Origin: Altererythrobacter aquiaggeris
Lineage (GTDB): Bacteria; Pseudomonadota; Alphaproteobacteria; Sphingomonadales; Sphingomonadaceae
Direction of reading: 5' to 3'
NCBI RefSeq assembly: GCF_037154015.1
Contig: NZ_JBANRL010000001.1
Location: forward strand, 1,426,001-1,490,000
Length of the DNA stretch: 64,000 bases
Position numbers and translations under genes: made by a program. The first letter of the stretch is position 1. Every line of letters starts with the position of its first letter. The notes beneath the pieces were generated by a model. It was not told the DNA's origin and searched no databases. It was given only the letters and a program-made list of their open reading frames with translations. Below are positions 7,959 to 16,274 of this stretch, piece after piece.

Positions 7959-8915
7959 TTATTTTCCCAGACGTGCCTCGATAGCATCCCAGATCAAACC
8001 CGGCGTATCGGTCCCGTTAAAGCGATCGATCGCGACGATCCCGGTGGGCGATGTCACGTTGATTTCCGTCAGCCACTGCCCACCGATGACATCAATCCCG
8101 ACAAATACCAGACCGCGCCGTTTGAGTTCTGGCCCCATTGCATCACAGATTTCCTGCTCGCGGACAGAAAGCTGCGTTGCCTCCGCAAAGCCGCCTTGCG
8201 CGAGATTGCTGCGAAATTCACCCTCGCCCGGCTTGCGGTTAATCGCTCCGCTAACGACTCCGTCAACCAGCACGATACGCTTGTCCCCTTCGCTGACTTC
8301 GGGAAGAAACGGTTGAACCATATGCGGCTCGGGCCAGGTAAGATTGAACATTTCGGACAGTGCCGACAGGTTTGTACCGTCGCCATCGATCTTGAAAATC
8401 GCTTTTCCGCCATTCCCGTGAAGCGGCTTGACCACCACGGAACCATGCATTTTCTGGAAAGACTGAATGTCTTCCAGACGCCGGGTTACCAGTGTGGGCG
8501 GCATGAACCGGGCGTAATCAAGCACGAACATTTTTTCCGGTGCATTTATTACTTCGCGCGGATCGTTTGCGACCAGCGTTTTTCCTTTCAACCGGTCCAG
8601 CAGCAGTGCGGCACTGATATACCCTAAATCGAACGGCGGGTCCTGCCGCATCAAAATCACGTCGATATCGTCCGCAAGATCAATTTTCCGGTGCTCGCCC
8701 ATCGTGAAATGGTCGCCAGCGACCCGCTGGACAGTCACCGGGGCAGCGAATGCAGCAAGTTGGTCCGTGCCCGTGTCATAGCTCAGCGTAGAGACATCAT
8801 AATGCCACACCGAATATCCCCGTTCCTGGCCCGACAGCATCAATGCAAAGCTGGAGTCCCCTGCGATGTTGATGCCTTCCATCGGGTCCATCTGCACTGC
8901 GATGCGTAAATTCAT
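7959..8915 (-). CDS. gshB: Glutathione synthetase
   Basis: A 318-residue ATP-grasp ligase that joins glycine to gamma-glutamylcysteine. The N-terminal MNLRIAVQMDPMEGI is typical of proteobacterial GshB. Further motifs are DVILMRQDPPFDL, VVKPLHGNGGKAIF (ATP-grasp lysine), PFLPEVSEGDKRIVLVDG, and the metal-binding GIDVIGGQWLTEINVTSPTG. The start is the ATG at 8915, with GAGG just upstream; the longer frame has a poor N-terminus. It follows yraN by 10 bp and belongs to the rsmI-yraN-gshB run common in alphaproteobacteria. Confidence 0.97.
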   Translation of the reverse strand: MNLRIAVQMDPMEGINIAGDSSFALMLSGQERGYSVWHYDVSTLSYDTGTDQLAAFAAPVTVQRVAGDHFTMGEHRKIDLADDIDVILMRQDPPFDLGYISAALLLDRLKGKTLVANDPREVINAPEKMFVLDYARFMPPTLVTRRLEDIQSFQKMHGSVVVKPLHGNGGKAIFKIDGDGTNLSALSEMFNLTWPEPHMVQPFLPEVSEGDKRIVLVDGVVSGAINRKPGEGEFRSNLAQGGFAEATQLSVREQEICDAMGPELKRRGLVFVGIDVIGGQWLTEINVTSPTGIVAIDRFNGTDTPGLIWDAIEARLGK

Positions 8916-8925
8916 TTTCGGGTCC

Positions 8926-9276
8926 TCAGGGTTGCCAGGCGTTGACGATGTGGCGCGGGCGCTGTCCGGGCGCAAGCAGCATCACATCGATCCGGACTGT
9001 TTCATCTGCCTCGGCATAATTATGCGCAACTGCTTCTACGGCAGCAGCGACACGGCGCAGCCGGTATTCATCGATTGCGTAATCCAGATCAGCCGCCTTT
9101 GCCCGCCATTTGACTTCGACAAAAGCAACCGTGTTTCCCCGGCGGACGATCAGGTCGATCTCGCCGCGCGGAGTTTTTACGCGTTTTGCCACGGTCCGCC
9201 AGCCTTGCAGCAGCAGCCAGAGCGAAGCGAAACGTTCGCCCTTACGCCCGCGCTGTTCGGCAAGCTGCCTGCTCAT
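8926..9276 (-). CDS. YraN-family nuclease-fold protein (UPF0102)
   Basis: A 116-residue protein of the UPF0102/YraN family, which has a restriction-endonuclease-like core. The landmark stretch is PRGEIDLIVRRGNTVAFVEVK, matching the (E)xD...ExK catalytic pattern of PD-(D/E)xK nucleases, followed by RLRRVAAAVE and RIDVMLL. Its cellular role is unsettled. Start ATG 9276 overlaps the rsmI stop by four bases (ATGA), so translation is coupled to rsmI. Size is typical for the family. Confidence 0.93.
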   Translation of the reverse strand: MSRQLAEQRGRKGERFASLWLLLQGWRTVAKRVKTPRGEIDLIVRRGNTVAFVEVKWRAKAADLDYAIDEYRLRRVAAAVEAVAHNYAEADETVRIDVMLLAPGQRPRHIVNAWQP

Positions 9277-10151
9277 CCGCCGCGCAACTCCATCGCCCGG
9301 GCATATAATTTCTTGCGGTCCATGCCTGTCGCGCGGGCCACTTCACCGGCGGCTTGTGACGGCTTGCTGCGGGTCAGCGCCTCAATCAGCAGCATATCGG
9401 CATCCTCGGCGCTAGTTTCGGCATCCGCCGGCGGACCGATCATTAGCACAATCTCGCCTTTTGGCGGGTGCGCCTTGTAATGCGCCGCCAGTTCCTCTGC
9501 AGGTCCGGTGCGGCATTCTTCGTATAATTTGGTCAGTTCGCGTGCGACGGCGATGTCTCGGCCCGGCAGAATATTGGTTATCGCCTCAAGTGATTTTACC
9601 AGCCTTGGGCCCGTCTCGTAGAAAATCAACGTGGCCTGCACTGAAGCAAATTCGGCCAGAATCCCGCCGCGCGCCTTTTCCTTGGCAGGCAGAAAACCTG
9701 CGAACAGAAACCTGTCATTGGGCAAACCGGATAATGTCAGGGCGGTTGTGACAGCGTTGGGCCCGGGCAGGCTGGTGACGGTTACGCCAGCTTCACGCGC
9801 AGTCTGTACCAGGCGATAGCCGGGATCGGCAATCAGCGGAGTGCCGGCATCACTCACCAGCGCAACGGCGCGTGTTTGCATCGATTCCACCAGACGCTGG
9901 CGATCGCGCGCACCGCTGTGGTCGTCATAGCGCCACAGCGGTTTTGATATGCCCAGATGCTTCATAAGCTTGCCGGTGACGCGCGTATCCTCGCAGGCGA
10001 TACCGTCACACCGCGCCAACACGTCTTTTGCACGCATGGTGATATCACCAAGATTGCCAATCGGAGTGGCAACTATATACAGTCCCGCAGATAATATTTC
10101 GGGATGATTTGCGGTCGGTGCGGGCTCGGTCACATCAACCCTTTGAACCAT
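9273..10151 (-). CDS. rsmI: 16S rRNA 2'-O-ribose C1402 methyltransferase RsmI
   Basis: A 292-residue tetrapyrrole-methylase-fold enzyme that 2'-O-methylates C1402 of 16S rRNA. It shows LYIVATPIGNLGDIT (SAM-binding loop), ACEDTRVTGKLM, ALVSDAGTPLIADPGYRLV, SLPGPNAVTTALTLSGL and FAGFLPAK, and the C-terminal GEIVLMIGP. The ATG at 10151 is preferred to a TTG at 10169. It is divergent from the lipoprotein gene at 10172, with only 20 bp between the two ATGs, so both promoters must overlap the opposite coding start or lie inside it. Confidence 0.96.
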   Translation of the reverse strand: MVQRVDVTEPAPTANHPEILSAGLYIVATPIGNLGDITMRAKDVLARCDGIACEDTRVTGKLMKHLGISKPLWRYDDHSGARDRQRLVESMQTRAVALVSDAGTPLIADPGYRLVQTAREAGVTVTSLPGPNAVTTALTLSGLPNDRFLFAGFLPAKEKARGGILAEFASVQATLIFYETGPRLVKSLEAITNILPGRDIAVARELTKLYEECRTGPAEELAAHYKAHPPKGEIVLMIGPPADAETSAEDADMLLIEALTRSKPSQAAGEVARATGMDRKKLYARAMELRGG

Positions 10152-10171
10152 CCACGCAGGGAGCGGCAAGC

Positions 10172-11356
10172 ATGTTCGGGATTTCTTTAGACAGGCATAG
10201 GGTTTTCAACCGGCGCGGAATAATCGTCGCGGGCGCCGCAATGTTGCTGGGTGCCTGTTCGGTCATTCCAAAAGGTGCCGAACCCCGGCCCGAGCCAGTC
10301 GCCAAACCGGCACCCCGTCCCGCCCCCGGTCCCACCGCGTTACCCACTGATGACAGCCGCCACCGTGTCGCACTGCTGGTTCCGCTATCGGGAACGAACG
10401 GAGCGGTCGGGCAATCGATCGCAAATGCCACCACTATGGCACTGCTTGATACCAATGCCGATAATCTGCGGATCACGACCTATGATACCGCGAAGAATGC
10501 GCGCGATGCAGCGCGCCGCGCGATTGCGGATGGCAACAAGCTGATCCTTGGCCCGCTCATGTCGGACAACATATCGTCCGTTCTGGCAGAAGCGCGGCCC
10601 GCGAACGTGCCGCTGATTTCCTATTCAAACGATATCGCCGGTGCCGCAAACGGCGTTTATCTCTTGGGTCATGTACCCGGTCAATCGATCGCGCGAACGA
10701 TTGATTACGCCCGAAAGAAAGGCGCGTCCCGTTTTGCAGCGTTGATTCCTGCGGGCGACTATGGCGCACGTGCCGAGGCGGCTTTCCGCTCGTCGGTCGA
10801 GGCTGAGGGCGGCACGCTGGTGGCTGTGGAGAGCTATGATCGGGGGAATACTTCGATAATGGGCGCAGGACAGCGGCTGAAATCGCGCGGCGGCTATGAC
10901 GCTGTGCTAATTGCCGATGGAGCAAGATTGTCCATCCAGGCCGCAGACACTCTCCGTTCCAATAGCACGCAATTGATCGGGACGGAGTTATGGAGCGGCG
11001 AATCGTCCCTCATGCGCGCTTCTGCGCTACGCGGCGCACTCTTTTCAGCAGTATCGGATGCGCGATTCCGCCGGTTTACCGATAGTTACCGCGCACGGTT
11101 CGACACAGCCCCTTACCGTATATCGACGCTCGGATATGACAGTGTGCTGCTGGCGCTACGCGTCGCCAGCAACGGGTGGAAGCCCGGACGCGTCTTTCCG
11201 GTAAAAGAATTGCAGGATGAAGGCGGTTTCCTCGGGCTCGACGGCGCATTCCGCTTCGGCAGCAACGGTGTTGCAGAACGGGTTATGGAAGTCCGTGAGG
11301 TCCGCAATGGCAGTGTTGCTATCGTTGATGCGGCCCCTACCCGCTTCGACGACTGA
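10172..11356 (+). CDS. LppC/LpoA-like penicillin-binding protein activator lipoprotein
   Basis: A 394-residue lipoprotein with an N-terminal signal and lipobox MLLGACSV (Cys ~27), a proline-rich linker, then a periplasmic-binding-protein type I domain (VALLVPLSGTNGAVGQSIANA; GASRFAALIPAGDYG). Proteins of this sort activate class A penicillin-binding proteins in the periplasm in gammaproteobacteria; here the role is inferred from similarity. ATG 10172 is chosen because it gives the signal peptide and has GGGAG upstream. The neighbouring divergent rsmI matches the usual lppC-rsmI-yraN-gshB arrangement of alphaproteobacteria. Confidence 0.88.
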   Translation: MFGISLDRHRVFNRRGIIVAGAAMLLGACSVIPKGAEPRPEPVAKPAPRPAPGPTALPTDDSRHRVALLVPLSGTNGAVGQSIANATTMALLDTNADNLRITTYDTAKNARDAARRAIADGNKLILGPLMSDNISSVLAEARPANVPLISYSNDIAGAANGVYLLGHVPGQSIARTIDYARKKGASRFAALIPAGDYGARAEAAFRSSVEAEGGTLVAVESYDRGNTSIMGAGQRLKSRGGYDAVLIADGARLSIQAADTLRSNSTQLIGTELWSGESSLMRASALRGALFSAVSDARFRRFTDSYRARFDTAPYRISTLGYDSVLLALRVASNGWKPGRVFPVKELQDEGGFLGLDGAFRFGSNGVAERVMEVREVRNGSVAIVDAAPTRFDD

Positions 11357-11412
11357 CGATAACGCAAATGCTTTGCTTGTAAGGCGCGGAATCTCGGGCT
11401 TATAGCGGGCGT

Positions 11413-13392
11413 ATGTCCGACGACGATCTGTTTAAAAACCCGCCTGCCGACAATAGCAACTACGACAGCTCCTCGATCGAGGTTCTCGAAGGGCTGGAAC
11501 CTGTCCGGCGCAGACCGGGCATGTATATCGGCGGCGTGGATGATCGCGCGCTGCACCATCTCGCGGCTGAAGTGATCGACAATTCGATGGACGAGGCTGT
11601 TGCAGGTTTCGCCAACCGGATCGAAGTCACGCTCGAAGAAGACAATCGCCTGACCGTGAGCGATAACGGGCGCGGCATTCCGGTTGACGAGCATCCCAAA
11701 TTTCCCGGCAAAAGCACGCTGGAAGTAATCATGTCCACGCTGCATTCGGGCGGCAAATTCAGCGGGAAGGCTTATGCGACAAGCGGCGGGCTGCACGGTG
11801 TCGGCGTTTCGGTGGTCAACGCGCTTTCCAGCCATACCCGCGTCGAGGTTGCACGCGACAAGCAGTTGTATGCGCAGGAATTTGCCAGGGGCGAAACACT
11901 CGGCAAGATCGAAAAGCTCGGCACCACACCAAACCGGCGCGGGACGACGGTAAGCTTTACTCCGGACACAGAAATCTTCGGCGATCGTCAATTCAAAGCC
12001 AGACGTTTGTTCAAACTGGCCCGGTCGAAGGCCTATTTGTTCGCCGGTGTCGAGATTCGCTGGAAATGCGCGCCTTCACTGGCGGTGGACGATGTGCCGC
12101 AAGAGGCAGTTTTCCAGTTTCCGGGCGGTCTTGCCGACCATCTGGCCGAGCAGATCAAAGACCGCGAATGCGTCACCGCGCAGCCGTTTACAGGAAATCA
12201 GGACTTTTCCGGAGATAAAGGCCGCGTCGAATGGGCGATAGCCTGGCCGCTATGGTCGGAAGGCTCGACCAGCTGGTATTGCAACACGGTTCCGACACCC
12301 GATGGCGGCACGCACGAACAGGGGCTTCGCGCAGCCTTGACCAAGGGACTGCGCGCGTTCGGTGATTTGACCGGCGCCAAAAAGGCCAAGGACCTTACGG
12401 CCGATGACATCATGGCAGGCAGCGAAATCATGCTGTCGCTATTTATTCGCGATCCCCAGTTCCAGAGCCAGACGAAGGACCGCTTGACGTCTGCCGATGC
12501 CACGCGGCTGGTGGAAAACGCTGTCCGCGACCATTTCGACCACTTCCTCACCGATAATATGGACCGCGGCAAAGCCTTGCTTGGCCAAGTGATGGAACGG
12601 ATGGATGAACGCTTGCGACGCAAGGCCGAACGCGAGGTCAAACGCAAAACCGCCACCAACGCCAAGAAGCTGCGTCTGCCTGGCAAGCTCACCGATTGCA
12701 GCGGTGAAGGCGATGGGGAAACCGAGATATTTATCGTCGAAGGTGACAGCGCCGGTGGCAGCGCCAAACAGGCGCGGAACCGCAAAACGCAGGCGATCCT
12801 GCCAATCCGCGGCAAAATCCTCAACGTGGCCAGCGCCACGCCTGAAAAAATCGCCGCCAACAGCGAAATTGCCGACCTTTCGCTGGCACTGGGCTGCGGC
12901 ACACGCAAGAATTGCGATGCGGAAAATTTGCGCTACGACCGTGTGGTTATCATGACCGATGCCGATGTCGATGGTGCACATATCGCCACGCTGCTGATGA
13001 CGTTTTTCTTTCAGGAAATGACCGATATCGTTCGCAACGGGCATCTTTTCCTTGCCCAGCCGCCGCTTTATCGCCTCGTTTCAGGTAAGGAGAGCCGCTA
13101 CGCCCGCGACGATGCGCACCGCGAAGTGCTCGAAAATACCGTGTTCAAAGGTAAGAAGGTCGAGGTAGGACGCTTCAAGGGGCTTGGCGAAATGAACCCT
13201 TCGCAGTTGCGCGAGACCACGATGGATCCCGCCAGCCGCAGTCTGATCCGGATAACGCTGCCGCCGGAATTTGAAGATCGCGCCGCCGTGAAGGAACTGG
13301 TGGACCGGCTGATGGGCCGCAATCCCGAACATCGCTTCAATTTCATCCAGAACCGCGCAGGCGAGGTTGACCGGGATTTGATCGACGCCTGA
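11413..13392 (+). CDS. parE: DNA topoisomerase IV subunit B
   Basis: A 659-residue type IIA topoisomerase ATPase subunit. The GHKL ATPase domain shows EVIDNSMDEAVAG (~53-65), DNGRGIPV and GGLHGVGVSVVNAL (~124). The TOPRIM domain has IVEGDSAGGSAKQARNR (~440) and MTDADVDGAHIATLL (~515), and the C-terminus has GRFKGLGEMNP. The length, about 660, fits ParE rather than the longer GyrB. The other subunit, parC, is not in the window. It acts with ParC to decatenate replicated chromosomes. Confidence 0.94.
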   Translation: MSDDDLFKNPPADNSNYDSSSIEVLEGLEPVRRRPGMYIGGVDDRALHHLAAEVIDNSMDEAVAGFANRIEVTLEEDNRLTVSDNGRGIPVDEHPKFPGKSTLEVIMSTLHSGGKFSGKAYATSGGLHGVGVSVVNALSSHTRVEVARDKQLYAQEFARGETLGKIEKLGTTPNRRGTTVSFTPDTEIFGDRQFKARRLFKLARSKAYLFAGVEIRWKCAPSLAVDDVPQEAVFQFPGGLADHLAEQIKDRECVTAQPFTGNQDFSGDKGRVEWAIAWPLWSEGSTSWYCNTVPTPDGGTHEQGLRAALTKGLRAFGDLTGAKKAKDLTADDIMAGSEIMLSLFIRDPQFQSQTKDRLTSADATRLVENAVRDHFDHFLTDNMDRGKALLGQVMERMDERLRRKAEREVKRKTATNAKKLRLPGKLTDCSGEGDGETEIFIVEGDSAGGSAKQARNRKTQAILPIRGKILNVASATPEKIAANSEIADLSLALGCGTRKNCDAENLRYDRVVIMTDADVDGAHIATLLMTFFFQEMTDIVRNGHLFLAQPPLYRLVSGKESRYARDDAHREVLENTVFKGKKVEVGRFKGLGEMNPSQLRETTMDPASRSLIRITLPPEFEDRAAVKELVDRLMGRNPEHRFNFIQNRAGEVDRDLIDA

Positions 13393-13444
13393 ACCGCCCC
13401 CGGCATCCCTGCCCCTTGCTTCCTGAATTGCGCGCACCTAAGAC

Positions 13445-13462
13445 TTTAATCGAACGATTAAA
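13445..13462. promoter_or_regulatory. Palindromic operator candidate upstream of the MoxR-VWA pair
   Basis: TTTAATCG and CGATTAAA form a perfect 8-bp inverted repeat separated by AA, ending 15 bases before the ATG at 13478. The size and symmetry suit a dimeric regulator such as TetR-type. The regulator is not identified in the window. Confidence 0.45.
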
Positions 13463-13477
13463 CGACAGGATTCTTGC

Positions 13478-14338
13478 ATGACAGACCAGACCACTGGCCG
13501 CTTTGAAGGCACCAGCAGTTACATCGCGACCGAAGATTTGAAAGTGGCAGTCAACGCCGCAGTGACGCTGCGCCGCCCGTTGCTGGTGAAGGGTGAGCCT
13601 GGAACCGGCAAGACCGTACTCGCGCATGAAGTGGCGCAGGCAATGGGCGCACCGATGATAGAGTGGAACATCAAATCCACCACCAAAGCGCAGCAAGGTT
13701 TGTACGAATATGACGCGGTTGCCCGCCTGCGTGATGGACAGCTTGGCGAAGAAGCCGTTCATGATATTTCGAATTACATCAAGAAAGGCAAATTGTGGGA
13801 GGCGTTTACCAGTCCCGAACTGCCGGTATTGCTGATCGACGAAATCGACAAGGCTGATATCGAATTTCCCAACGATCTGTTGCAGGAACTCGACCGGATG
13901 AGCTTCGACGTTTACGAAACGAAAGAACGGGTCACAGCTATCGAACGCCCGGTGATGATCATCACTTCGAACAATGAAAAAGAATTGCCTGACGCGTTCC
14001 TGCGGCGCTGTTTCTTTCACTATATCAAATTTCCGGAACGGGACACGATGCAGGCAATCATCGACGTCCATTTTCCCGGGATTCAGAAAAACCTCGTCAC
14101 CAAGGCGATGGATATTTTTTACGAGCTGCGCGAAGTACCCGGTCTGAAGAAAAAGCCCAGCACCAGCGAATTGCTTGATTGGCTGAAATTGCTGCTGAAC
14201 GAGGATATGCCGCTGGAAGTCTTGCAAAATGCGGATTCCACCAAGGCTATTCCGCCCCTCCACGGCGCTTTGCTGAAGAACGAGCAGGACGTCATGTTGT
14301 TTGAACGGCTGGCTTTCATGTCGCGCCGCCAAACCTGA
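13478..14338 (+). CDS. MoxR-family AAA+ ATPase
   Basis: A 286-residue MoxR AAA+ ATPase, a chaperone-like ATPase that typically works with a von Willebrand factor A protein to mature metal or redox enzyme complexes. Walker A is GEPGTGKTV (~46), Walker B is LLIDEIDKAD (~123), and sensor 1 lies in MIITSNNEKELPDAFLRRC, with the arginine finger region DAFLRRC. The ATG has GACAGGA upstream. The VWA gene follows after only 7 bp. The client enzyme is unknown here, as no carbon monoxide dehydrogenase or methanol dehydrogenase gene is near. Confidence 0.93.
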   Translation: MTDQTTGRFEGTSSYIATEDLKVAVNAAVTLRRPLLVKGEPGTGKTVLAHEVAQAMGAPMIEWNIKSTTKAQQGLYEYDAVARLRDGQLGEEAVHDISNYIKKGKLWEAFTSPELPVLLIDEIDKADIEFPNDLLQELDRMSFDVYETKERVTAIERPVMIITSNNEKELPDAFLRRCFFHYIKFPERDTMQAIIDVHFPGIQKNLVTKAMDIFYELREVPGLKKKPSTSELLDWLKLLLNEDMPLEVLQNADSTKAIPPLHGALLKNEQDVMLFERLAFMSRRQT

Positions 14339-14345
14339 CCGGGCG

Positions 14346-15530
14346 ATGTTTTTCGATTTCATAGACGAGTTGCGCGCCGCCGGTATCAAGGCCAGCTTCA
14401 AGGAGCATCTGACGCTGCTTGAGGCGCTGGACCGTGACGTTATCGAGCAGACACCCGAAGCGTTTTACTATCTCTCGCGCGCGACCTTTGTGAAGGATGA
14501 AGGGCTGCTCGACCGGTTTGACCAGGTGTTCAACAAGGTCTTCAAGGGCGTTCTGACCGACTATGGCCAGAACCCTGTCGATATTCCCGAAGAATGGCTG
14601 AAGCAGGTTGCGGAAAAATTTCTGACGCCGGAAGAAATGGCGGAAATCGAAAGCCTGGGCGACTGGGACGAGATTATGGACACGCTCAAGAAGCGGCTCG
14701 AGGAGCAGGAAAAGCGTCATGAGGGCGGCAACAAGTGGATCGGAACGGGCGGGACTTCGCCGTTCGGCCATGGCGGTTATAATCCCGAAGGCGTGCGGAT
14801 CGGCGGGGAGAGCAAGCATAAACGTGCGCTGAAAGTCTGGGAAAAGCGCGATTTCAAGAACCTTGATAACAGCAAGGAACTTGGCACTCGTAACATAAAA
14901 ATGGCGCTGCGCCGGTTGCGGCGCTTCGCCCGTGAAGGTGCTGCGGACGAGCTCGATCTCGACGCCACGATCGAGGGAACAGCCAAGCAAGGCTGGCTCG
15001 ACATTCAAATGCGCCCCGAACGGCACAATGCGGTAAAACTGCTGCTGTTTCTTGATGTTGGCGGATCAATGGATCCATTCATCAAGGTGGTCGAGGAATT
15101 GTTCAGCGCAGCAAATACCGAGTTCAAGAACCTCGAATTTTTCTACTTCCATAATTGCCTGTATGAAGGCGTGTGGAAGGACAACCGCCGCCGCTGGACC
15201 GAACGTACCAAGACGTGGGACATCCTCCACAAATATGGCCATGACTATAAAGTAATCTTTGTCGGTGACGCCGCCATGAGCCCGTATGAAATCACCCACC
15301 CCGGCGGCAGCGTAGAGCATATGAACGAGGAAGCCGGAGCGATGTGGATGCAGCGCATAGCAAACACCTATCCTGCGACTGTGTGGATCAACCCTGTGCC
15401 GCAGCAGCAATGGGGTTATTCGCAAAGCACCAAAATGCTCAAACAACTGGTCAATGACCGGATGTACGAGCTTACTCTCGACGGCCTGGACGAAGCAATG
15501 CGTGAACTGAGCCGGAAACAGGGCGCCTGA
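14346..15530 (+). CDS. VWA-domain protein (CoxE-like), MoxR partner
   Basis: A 394-residue protein with an N-terminal helical region beginning MFFDFIDELRAAGIKAS and a C-terminal von Willebrand A domain. The metal-ion-dependent adhesion site is recognisable as LLLFLDVGGSMDPF (DxGxS), with a further acidic stretch VIFVGDAAMSPYE. It resembles CoxE and the pairs encoded with MoxR ATPases. No signal peptide is present, so it is cytoplasmic. ATG 14346 is preferred to an upstream TTG that would overlap moxR. It is co-transcribed with moxR (7 bp gap), and both probably form one remodelling complex. Confidence 0.9.
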   Translation: MFFDFIDELRAAGIKASFKEHLTLLEALDRDVIEQTPEAFYYLSRATFVKDEGLLDRFDQVFNKVFKGVLTDYGQNPVDIPEEWLKQVAEKFLTPEEMAEIESLGDWDEIMDTLKKRLEEQEKRHEGGNKWIGTGGTSPFGHGGYNPEGVRIGGESKHKRALKVWEKRDFKNLDNSKELGTRNIKMALRRLRRFAREGAADELDLDATIEGTAKQGWLDIQMRPERHNAVKLLLFLDVGGSMDPFIKVVEELFSAANTEFKNLEFFYFHNCLYEGVWKDNRRRWTERTKTWDILHKYGHDYKVIFVGDAAMSPYEITHPGGSVEHMNEEAGAMWMQRIANTYPATVWINPVPQQQWGYSQSTKMLKQLVNDRMYELTLDGLDEAMRELSRKQGA

Positions 15531-15581
15531 TTGCACGCGGTAACCGGCCACGCGATCGTCAAACAAACCACTAAACAAAAT

Positions 15582-15615
15582 TGCCGGTCGCGGGTCCAAA
15601 AAACCGCGACCGGCA
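15582..15615 (-). terminator. Rho-independent terminator of the 15635-16105 gene
   Basis: A perfect 12-bp stem, TGCCGGTCGCGG / CCGCGACCGGCA (15582-15593 and 15604-15615), with a 10-base loop. Read on the minus strand, the stem is followed by AATTTTGTTT, the U-rich tail. It also lies between two convergent genes and may serve both. Confidence 0.8.
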
Positions 15616-15634
15616 CAATTTCAGGTTGAAATTC

Positions 15635-16105
15635 CTACTCGCCGTACCATTGGCCAGTACCGCGCGATTGTGTCGGGGAATACCATTCCATCGTCAAACC
15701 ACCGCGGCGGCCGGACTGGTCTCCGGATTTCGACTCGATGCCGCCAACACACCCTAGCGCGGTATCCGGTCCGGCCTCACCGAGATAGTTGCAGCCATAA
15801 ACCAGTGAGGTCGTTCCGCCGGAATCGCTGGTTGTGCATGCCAGATGGATGGTAAATATGCCCCCGTCAGGTTGGTCCATCCCAACGCACCTTACCGTAC
15901 CGGCCTGCTCGCTTCCGTCAGAGAATTTCGTTTGATATGCGCCCTTCACCACGCCGCCGCCATATTGCGGACCATCGGTGCCGGTCATACCGCCAATTGA
16001 TTCGACCGGTTCCCACACGACGTTATAGGTAAAGCTCTGGCCCAGCGCGCTAACGCTCAACACGAGTGAAGCCGCCGCAGCGGCGCCTGTGATAAATGTT
16101 TTCAT
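15635..16105 (-). CDS. Exported small protein of unknown function
   Basis: A 156-residue protein with a clear Sec signal peptide (MKTFITGAAAAASLVLSVSALG, cleavage near residue 22). The mature part is Gly/Ser/Thr rich with three to four cysteines (VRCVGM, LACTT, YGCNY, GCVGG), which could form periplasmic disulfides. Residue content suggests an all-beta fold. I do not recognise a family. Monocistronic: it has its own terminator just downstream and 169 bp of non-coding sequence upstream separating it from the DUF1343 gene. Confidence 0.75.
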   Translation of the reverse strand: MKTFITGAAAAASLVLSVSALGQSFTYNVVWEPVESIGGMTGTDGPQYGGGVVKGAYQTKFSDGSEQAGTVRCVGMDQPDGGIFTIHLACTTSDSGGTTSLVYGCNYLGEAGPDTALGCVGGIESKSGDQSGRRGGLTMEWYSPTQSRGTGQWYGE

Positions 16106-16274
16106 GGATCGAGTGCCCTTGCAAAATACCGGAGTTCCGATTGCAAACCGGATCGCCAGCTATGATGCGCCCCTGACGGACCGATAGCACGATTGTCGTT
16201 TTAACTGAAGCTCGGCCCGATCATTCGCTCCGCGCCTGCTCCGGCAAACCAGTTTCGCCGAAGAAACCGGCCAG

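Noticed and set aside
13343-14401. 352-residue minus-strand frame opposite moxR
   Set aside because: Antisense shadow of a clear MoxR gene; no recognisable protein features.
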